Part shown: positions 1-4,100 of the stretch, in pieces
How the letters are laid out: each line of letters starts with the position of its first letter
Numbering within the stretch: position 1 is the stretch's first letter
Origin: UBA1715 sp045599365
GTDB taxonomy: Bacteria; Bacteroidota; Bacteroidia; Bacteroidales; UBA1715
Assembly (NCBI GenBank): GCA_045599365.1
Contig: JAZRVS010000005.1
Coordinates: 1 to 5,452, forward strand
Reading direction: 5' to 3'
DNA: 5,452 bases
Position numbers and translations under genes: made by a program
The notes under the pieces: model-generated
Databases searched by the model: none
Told to the model about the DNA's origin: nothing
The model's input: the letters and a program-made list of their open reading frames with translations, nothing else

Positions 1-149
1 TGGAGCTCGCGGGCGAGGACTTTTGCACAACTCGATTTCTCCAACCCAAATCCTGACTTATATCTGCCGGCAAAAATACATTTTTTCAACATAAATCCGT
101 TCTCGTTCTCCAATTTCTTCTTGCCCGCTACGCTTATGTGAGGTTTCAT
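1..149 (-). CDS. Possible partial hypothetical protein, N-terminal 49 codons, runs off left edge
   Basis: On the minus strand an ATG at 149-147 opens a frame with no stop through position 1 (49 codons plus two bases). The peptide begins MKPHISVAGKKKLENENGFM and continues with a Lys/Cys-containing stretch (LKKCIFAGRYKSGFGLEKSS, then CAKVLAREL at the edge). It is basic, has no signal peptide or membrane segment, and I do not recognise a family. A second in-frame ATG at 92-90 gives a 30-codon alternative. No clear ribosome binding site precedes the first ATG; instead a perfect hairpin ends three bases before it. An in-frame TGA lies about 39 bases upstream of the ATG. Open length alone is weak evidence, because 49 codons can be open by chance, and the stretch could be part of a conserved non-coding element. 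Treat it as a tentative gene. Confidence 0.3.
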   Translation of the reverse strand, partial: MKPHISVAGKKKLENENGFMLKKCIFAGRYKSGFGLEKSSCAKVLAREL

Positions 150-152
150 TGC

Positions 153-177
153 AACTGTTCGGATTTCCCGAACAGTT
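153..177. repeat. Perfect inverted repeat (10-bp arms, 5-base loop)
   Basis: AACTGTTCGG (153-162) is the exact reverse complement of CCGAACAGTT (168-177), with loop ATTTC. No T-run follows on the plus strand, and on the minus strand the hairpin is followed by TGCAATGAAACC rather than Ts, so it does not look like an intrinsic terminator. It sits three bases upstream of the minus-strand ATG at 149, where it could act as a protein binding site or an RNA hairpin in the leader of that tentative gene. The role is inferred from position only. Confidence 0.6.
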
Positions 178-445
178 CAAAAGGAAGGCGGACGAACAAT
201 ATCCAGCCCCAACACTTACTACGGTTTAGATACGATTATTTCGTTAGGATTTCGCATAAACTGTTTTCGTCAACGAAATCCATAAATACGAAAGTACTGA
301 AAATCAATCCGTACTTCACTACCTGATCTTTCAGAATAATTTCGTATTATTGCAGTCCCAATTTTGGGTACATTATTATAGTTATCAACCTAATGTTTCC
401 GCCTATAAAAAAGATAAAACACTAAAACATTGACATATTTATTAT
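178..445. other. Intergenic stretch with short inverted repeats, no convincing gene
   Basis: I see no credible coding region here on either strand. The longest plus-strand frame crossing it starts with GTG at 138, ends at 326, and overlaps the hairpin; a minus-strand frame of about 34 codons (roughly 342-238) lies between stops. Both are unrecognisable. Besides the competing stems at 238-281, there is AATAAT-TTCGT-ATTATT at about 335-351 and CCCAA-TT-TTGGG at 357-368. I could not place a full Bacteroidota promoter (TTTG, then TAnnTTTG at 19-21 bases) here, although the promoter for the downstream RNA is expected in its right-hand part. Confidence 0.4.
238..281. repeat. Two overlapping, mutually exclusive inverted repeats
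   Basis: ATTTCGTT (238-245) is the reverse complement of AACGAAAT (272-279), and GGATTTCG (247-254) is the reverse complement of CGAAATCC (274-281). Both left arms target nearly the same right arm, so only one 8-bp stem can form at a time. They arise because a TTTCG core occurs twice on the left. No function is known to me. They could belong to a folded RNA or a repeat element, or simply reflect the AT-rich TTTCG/CGAAA word use of this stretch. Confidence 0.4.
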
Positions 446-604
446 AAGCGTTTTCGCTTTTCTTTGGCTGACCGAAATCTGGACCATTTCGCAAAATTGG
501 CTACACAAGAAAGCAGAAACGCTCGTGGTATTTCCGCGAGCTTTCTTGTTTGTAGCATAGGTAGTCCAGAACCTCGGTCGCAACAGAATGATCGCGGTTT
601 TTTT
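446..604 (+). ncRNA. Structured small RNA or 5' leader/attenuator upstream of the two-gene unit
   Basis: The segment folds into an extended rod. From outside in, GACCGA (470-475) pairs with TCGGTC (574-579), CTGGAC (479-484) with GTCCAG (564-569), GCTACA (500-505) with TGTAGC (551-556), CAAGAAA (506-512) with TTTCTTG (542-548), and GCTCGTGG (521-528) with CCGCGAGC (534-541, one G-U) closing a TATTT loop. Residues 485-499 and 557-563 form a large asymmetric central bubble. A small hairpin, AAGCG-TTTT-CGCTT (446-459), lies at the 5' end, and the 3' end is an intrinsic terminator. A terminated RNA with a central bubble is reminiscent of 6S-type or Bacteroidales-specific small RNAs (for example the Bacteroidales-1 class), but I cannot confirm membership by eye. 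The alternative is a cis-acting attenuator, since the terminator strand is shared with the rod. A TTG-initiated frame (464-667) crosses the whole structure and the terminator; I regard it as incidental. The 5' end is approximate because no promoter was identified with confidence. Confidence 0.5.
570..604 (+). terminator. Intrinsic (Rho-independent) terminator
   Basis: AACC (570-573) pairs with GGTT (596-599) and CGGTC (575-579) pairs with GATCG (590-594, one G-U), separated by a single T/C mismatch, around a 10-base loop. A run of seven Ts (598-604) follows directly. It closes the structured RNA at 446-604. Because the next gene starts only 76 bases later, it either ends an independent small RNA or decides whether transcription enters the operon. 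Confidence 0.68.
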
Positions 605-680
605 ATGCTCAAAAATCAAAAGATCAAACTGTTAACAATCACAACAAAACTTTCAATTCAAACATAAAAAAAAAAAAATT
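605..680 (+). promoter_or_regulatory. A-rich leader with A13 tract in front of the 681 start codon
   Basis: This short spacer is strongly A-rich and pyrimidine-poor and ends in 13 consecutive As (666-678), then TT and ATG. No Shine-Dalgarno sequence is present. Bacteroidota genes commonly lack one and instead favour A-rich, unstructured initiation regions, so this probably is the translation initiation region of the small gene. I see no clear TAnnTTTG promoter element, so the unit may depend on read-through from upstream, though a promoter cannot be excluded. Confidence 0.45.
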
Positions 681-1115
681 ATGGAATCACCAAAACATTT
701 AAAACACAGCCCCATAGTTTCAGTAAATGACTATGATAAAATTGATGGGCTTTATTTTGAGCACACTGACGCCAAAGCTTTGTCTATTGGGCAAGCATCT
801 TGGGATGATGATCACATTTCTTTAAAAATTTGGCGTCGTCCCAATGAACGATGGAGTAGACAAAGCGAAGAATTACCTATTCATCGTTGCCTTGATTTAG
901 CTATTCTATTTTTAGCCAGCTTAAAGAAAGATGAGGATTTGCCTTATCCAACAAGTTCATTGCCTCTTACTATTAATAAAAAATCAGAATTTAAATTAAT
1001 ACGTGGTTTTTATGAAAAGGAAGATAACAAGAAAAATATTAATGCCCGCTTATACGAGTTGCGAAATCTTTTGAACGAATGGTACGAAAAGGAAGGAGGA
1101 AACAATGAGAAATAA
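681..1115 (+). CDS. Small cytoplasmic protein of unknown function (possibly DUF6530-like)
   Basis: This gene encodes 144 residues, ATG to TAA. The protein has no signal peptide or membrane segment and is rich in charged residues, so it is probably cytoplasmic. Recognisable blocks are VNDYDKIDGLYFEHTDAKAL (residues 15-34), an acidic WDDDHISLKIW segment (41-51), RWSRQSEELPIHRCLDLAIL (57-76), and a Lys/Glu-rich C-terminus ending in a predicted helix (about 120-144). From memory, the pattern 'YDxIDG..TDAK.LSIG' followed by 'W.RQSEE.P.HR..DLAIL' matches a small uncharacterised bacterial family that I believe is catalogued as DUF6530; I could not check this and no biochemical role is known to me. 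The start is supported by the A-rich region just upstream. Its last 11 bases overlap the start of the giant surface-protein gene in another frame, implying a shared transcript and translational coupling. Pairing a small cytoplasmic protein with an exported adhesin-like protein is unusual; a regulatory role is possible but speculative. Confidence 0.85.
   Translation: MESPKHLKHSPIVSVNDYDKIDGLYFEHTDAKALSIGQASWDDDHISLKIWRRPNERWSRQSEELPIHRCLDLAILFLASLKKDEDLPYPTSSLPLTINKKSEFKLIRGFYEKEDNKKNINARLYELRNLLNEWYEKEGGNNEK
1093..1100 (+). promoter_or_regulatory. Strong Shine-Dalgarno sequence for the giant gene, inside the upstream gene
   Basis: AAGGAGGA lies at 1093-1100, with GGAGG ending five bases before the ATG at 1105. 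It is nearly the ideal complement of the 16S rRNA tail and fixes the start of the giant gene. It also codes for part of the KEGG segment near the end of the 144-residue protein. Strong Shine-Dalgarno sites are uncommon in Bacteroidota, where most genes start without one. Here it probably serves re-initiation by ribosomes finishing the overlapping upstream gene. Confidence 0.7.
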
Positions 1116-1170
1116 ATTCTTTTCTATGGTTTTGATGGCATTGGTTTATCTACCTATTAGCATGTATGCC
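1105..1170 (+). other. Sec signal peptide of the giant protein
   Basis: Residues 1-22 show a short basic n-region (MRNK), a hydrophobic core (about residues 5-19, FFSMVLMALVYLPIS) and a probable cleavage after Ala22 (MYA|QS). A mature protein starting with Gln is very common in Bacteroidota exported proteins. There is no lipobox cysteine near the cleavage site, so this is a type I rather than a lipoprotein signal. Confidence 0.9.
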
Positions 1171-4100
1171 CAATCCGTTTCCATCTGGGATGGCACCTCT
1201 GAAATTTGGACCCAGGGACAAGGTACTCAAAACAGCCCATACTTAATTGAGAATGCCCAGCAGTTGGCCTATCTCGCCGAAACGGTTAACGGAGGCGTAA
1301 CTCATTATGACAACACCTATTTCAAACTTACCACCAATGTTCAAATTGACAGTATTAATCCTTGGCAACCTATTGGCCTGAATGCAACCTATTACTTTGG
1401 CGGCCATTTTGATGGCGACAACCACTTGGTAACACTTTATATGACTTCCTCTACGCTTCAATATTTCGGACTATTTGGATATGCAAAAAATGCTTCTGTC
1501 GAAAACTTGGGAATTGGCGGACAAATTAGACTATTGACAAATTCTTCCACGAATACTTATTGTGGTGGAATTTGCGGATATACCTTTTCATCTACATTTT
1601 CAAATTGTTACAACACATCCAACGTGTTCTCTTCTCTATCTGCCAATAATACTCATTACATTTACACTGGAGGCATTTGTGGAAGTGCAGAATCTACAAC
1701 ATTTTCAAATTGTTACAACGCTGGAAATATATCCTCCTCTATTTCTTCTTCCTATCCATATTCCTATTCTGGAGGTATATGTGGATATGCACACAGTCAG
1801 ACAATGTCAAATTGTTATAACACAGGGGATATAGTTTCTTCATCCTCTTCATCTTCTTCATCCTCTTCTATTTCAGGTGGATCCTGGGCAGGAGGCATTT
1901 GCGGATGTGTCCCGTCAGCAATTTCAATGATTTCAAATTGTTATAATCACGGGGATGTGAATGCTATCACTCAAAACAATCTTTCCGCAAGTGCAGGTGG
2001 TATAGTTGCTTCCTATTCTGATCCCGATTCGGATATTATTAATGGTTGTTATAATACTGGAGACATTACATCTTCACATAATGCAGGTGGTATAATTGGC
2101 TCTTTAGAAAAAAGTATCCATACTTTCAGGCAAGACAAAACAGCAACAATAAATGTTCGTAATACGTATAATACAGGCGAAATATCTGGCAATACAGTAG
2201 GTGGTATTGTGGGACTCGCATCCTTACATGCGACAGCTTCTCAAGCAGAAAATCAATATGGTGTACTCGTCATTTATAGACCTACAATACATCTAAATTT
2301 TTTTAATAGTTATAATGCTGGTTTACTTTCAAGTTCTGGGACACGACGAGGAATTCTGGCATATAGTTGCATTCGTGATGCAGATTTTACTTATGCATCT
2401 CAATACTCTACAATCAGTGTCTCTATCACCAACTGTCATTACCTCAACACTTGTGGAGGAGATGGTGGCGGCACTGCCAAGACAGAGGCACAGATGAAAT
2501 CTTCTTCATTTCCAGTAATACTCAATACGGACAGTGTTGTTTTTGTGATGGATGTCACCCCAAATATCAATCAGGGTTATCCAGTGTTTGGAAATGTCAC
2601 CACTATGGATGCTGAGAATATAGCCAGCACTACCGCCACTCTGAAGGGAAACTTCAAAATGCTGTATGATGTAGATACACACGGATTTGAATATAAAATG
2701 AGCAGCGAGAGCGACTACACCACCGTTCATACTACAGGAGAAGGTCCCGTATCATATAATGTAAGTGGCTTGCAAGGTGGCACCCAATATACTTATCGTT
2801 TCTTTGTGCAGAAAGATGGTGTCACCTATCGTGGAGCAGACAAAACTTTCAACACAGTGCAATGTTCATTAAGTGGAGAGGTGGTTGCCAGCAGCAACAC
2901 TCTTTGCTCGGGTGATACAATCTCCTATAGTATAACCCCAACATCAGCCGATGCCTCCCAATATCAGTATGTATGGAGTACGGGAGCAACTTCCAGTAGT
3001 ATTCAAATTGCAGATGATGCCAATTATACAGTTACCGTAACAGATAATTACGGATGTTCCATTGCTCGTAGCAAGCAGATGACATTATATCCAGCAGCGG
3101 AAGCTTCCATCACAGGCAGTACGGTTTTATGCAACAATCACAGCACCACCCTCACAGCAAATGGCGGAACTTATTATTCGTGGAACACAGGATCAGCTCA
3201 ACGAAGTATAACAGTCAGTCAACCGGGCACCTATATTGCCACTGTTCGCACCATCTATGGCTGCACCGCTAATGATACCGTGGAAGTTGTCTCTTTTGGC
3301 AATCCAACCATCTTAGGTAATACCACTTTCTGTACGGGAAATTACACCACTCTTACAGCAACAGGTGGAGACAGTTATCTGTGGTCAACGGGAGCAACCA
3401 CACCGTCCATCAATGTCAATGCCGAAGGAACTTATTCTGTAACAGCAACCACTTCTAACGGTTGTTCTGGAAGTTCTGCCGTCAATGTTATCCAAAATCA
3501 GGCAAGCGATGTTTCTATCTCAGGCAACACCGTTATTTGCAGCGGAATAGGCACTACACTTACTGCTTCTTCGGGGACGAGTTATCTGTGGTCAACGGGC
3601 GAGACCACACAAAGCATCAGTGCTAATAATCCAGGCAATTATACTGTTACTGTCACCAATAACAATGGTTGTAGCAATTCCGCCAGTCAAACCATTTCTA
3701 TGATGGAACAGACTTCCATTACGGGAAACACGCATATTTGCGACGGACAAAGTACCACATTGTATGCAACTGGTTCTGGTAATTATCAATGGAGCAACAA
3801 TGCCAATACTTCTTTCATTACCGTAACCACACCGGGTAATTATTCGGTAACAGTTTCTATGCCGAACGGATGCTCTTCTTCAGCTGCTGTGAATGTCACC
3901 ACGGCATCTCTTCCAACACCTTCCATTTTAGGCAATACGGTATTTTGCCAAGGACAAAGCACTATGCTGACTGCTACGGGGGGGAACACATACCTTTGGA
4001 ACAACGGCAGCAATTCAAGTAGTATTAATATAAGTCAAAGCGGCATTTATACGGTAACTGCTACGAATGTCGAAGGTTGTTCGGCTTCCACGAATGTTAC

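Noticed and set aside
138..326. Plus-strand GTG-initiated frame of 62 codons
   Set aside because: It overlaps the perfect hairpin and the tentative minus-strand gene, has no ribosome binding site, and shows no domain.
363..398. Possible Bacteroidota promoter (TTTG at 363-366, TAATGTTT at 391-398)
   Set aside because: The spacing is 24 bases rather than 19-21 and the -7 element lacks the TAnnTTTG form, so it is too weak to annotate.
430..447. TTGACA followed by TTATAA, resembling a sigma-70 promoter
   Set aside because: The gap is only six bases, far short of 17, and this lineage does not use the Escherichia coli-type consensus.
446..465. AAGCG-TTTT-CGCTT hairpin followed by TTCTTT as an independent terminator
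   Set aside because: The stem is only 5 bp and the tail is interrupted by C. It is more likely the 5' end of the structured RNA.
422..619. Minus-strand frame opposite the structured RNA
   Set aside because: It is the mirror of the same palindromic segment, with no ribosome binding site or recognisable family.
464..667. Plus-strand TTG-initiated frame of 67 codons
   Set aside because: It runs straight through the nested stems and the terminator T-run, uses a TTG start without a ribosome binding site, and has no recognisable domain. The dyad structure explains the sequence better than coding does.
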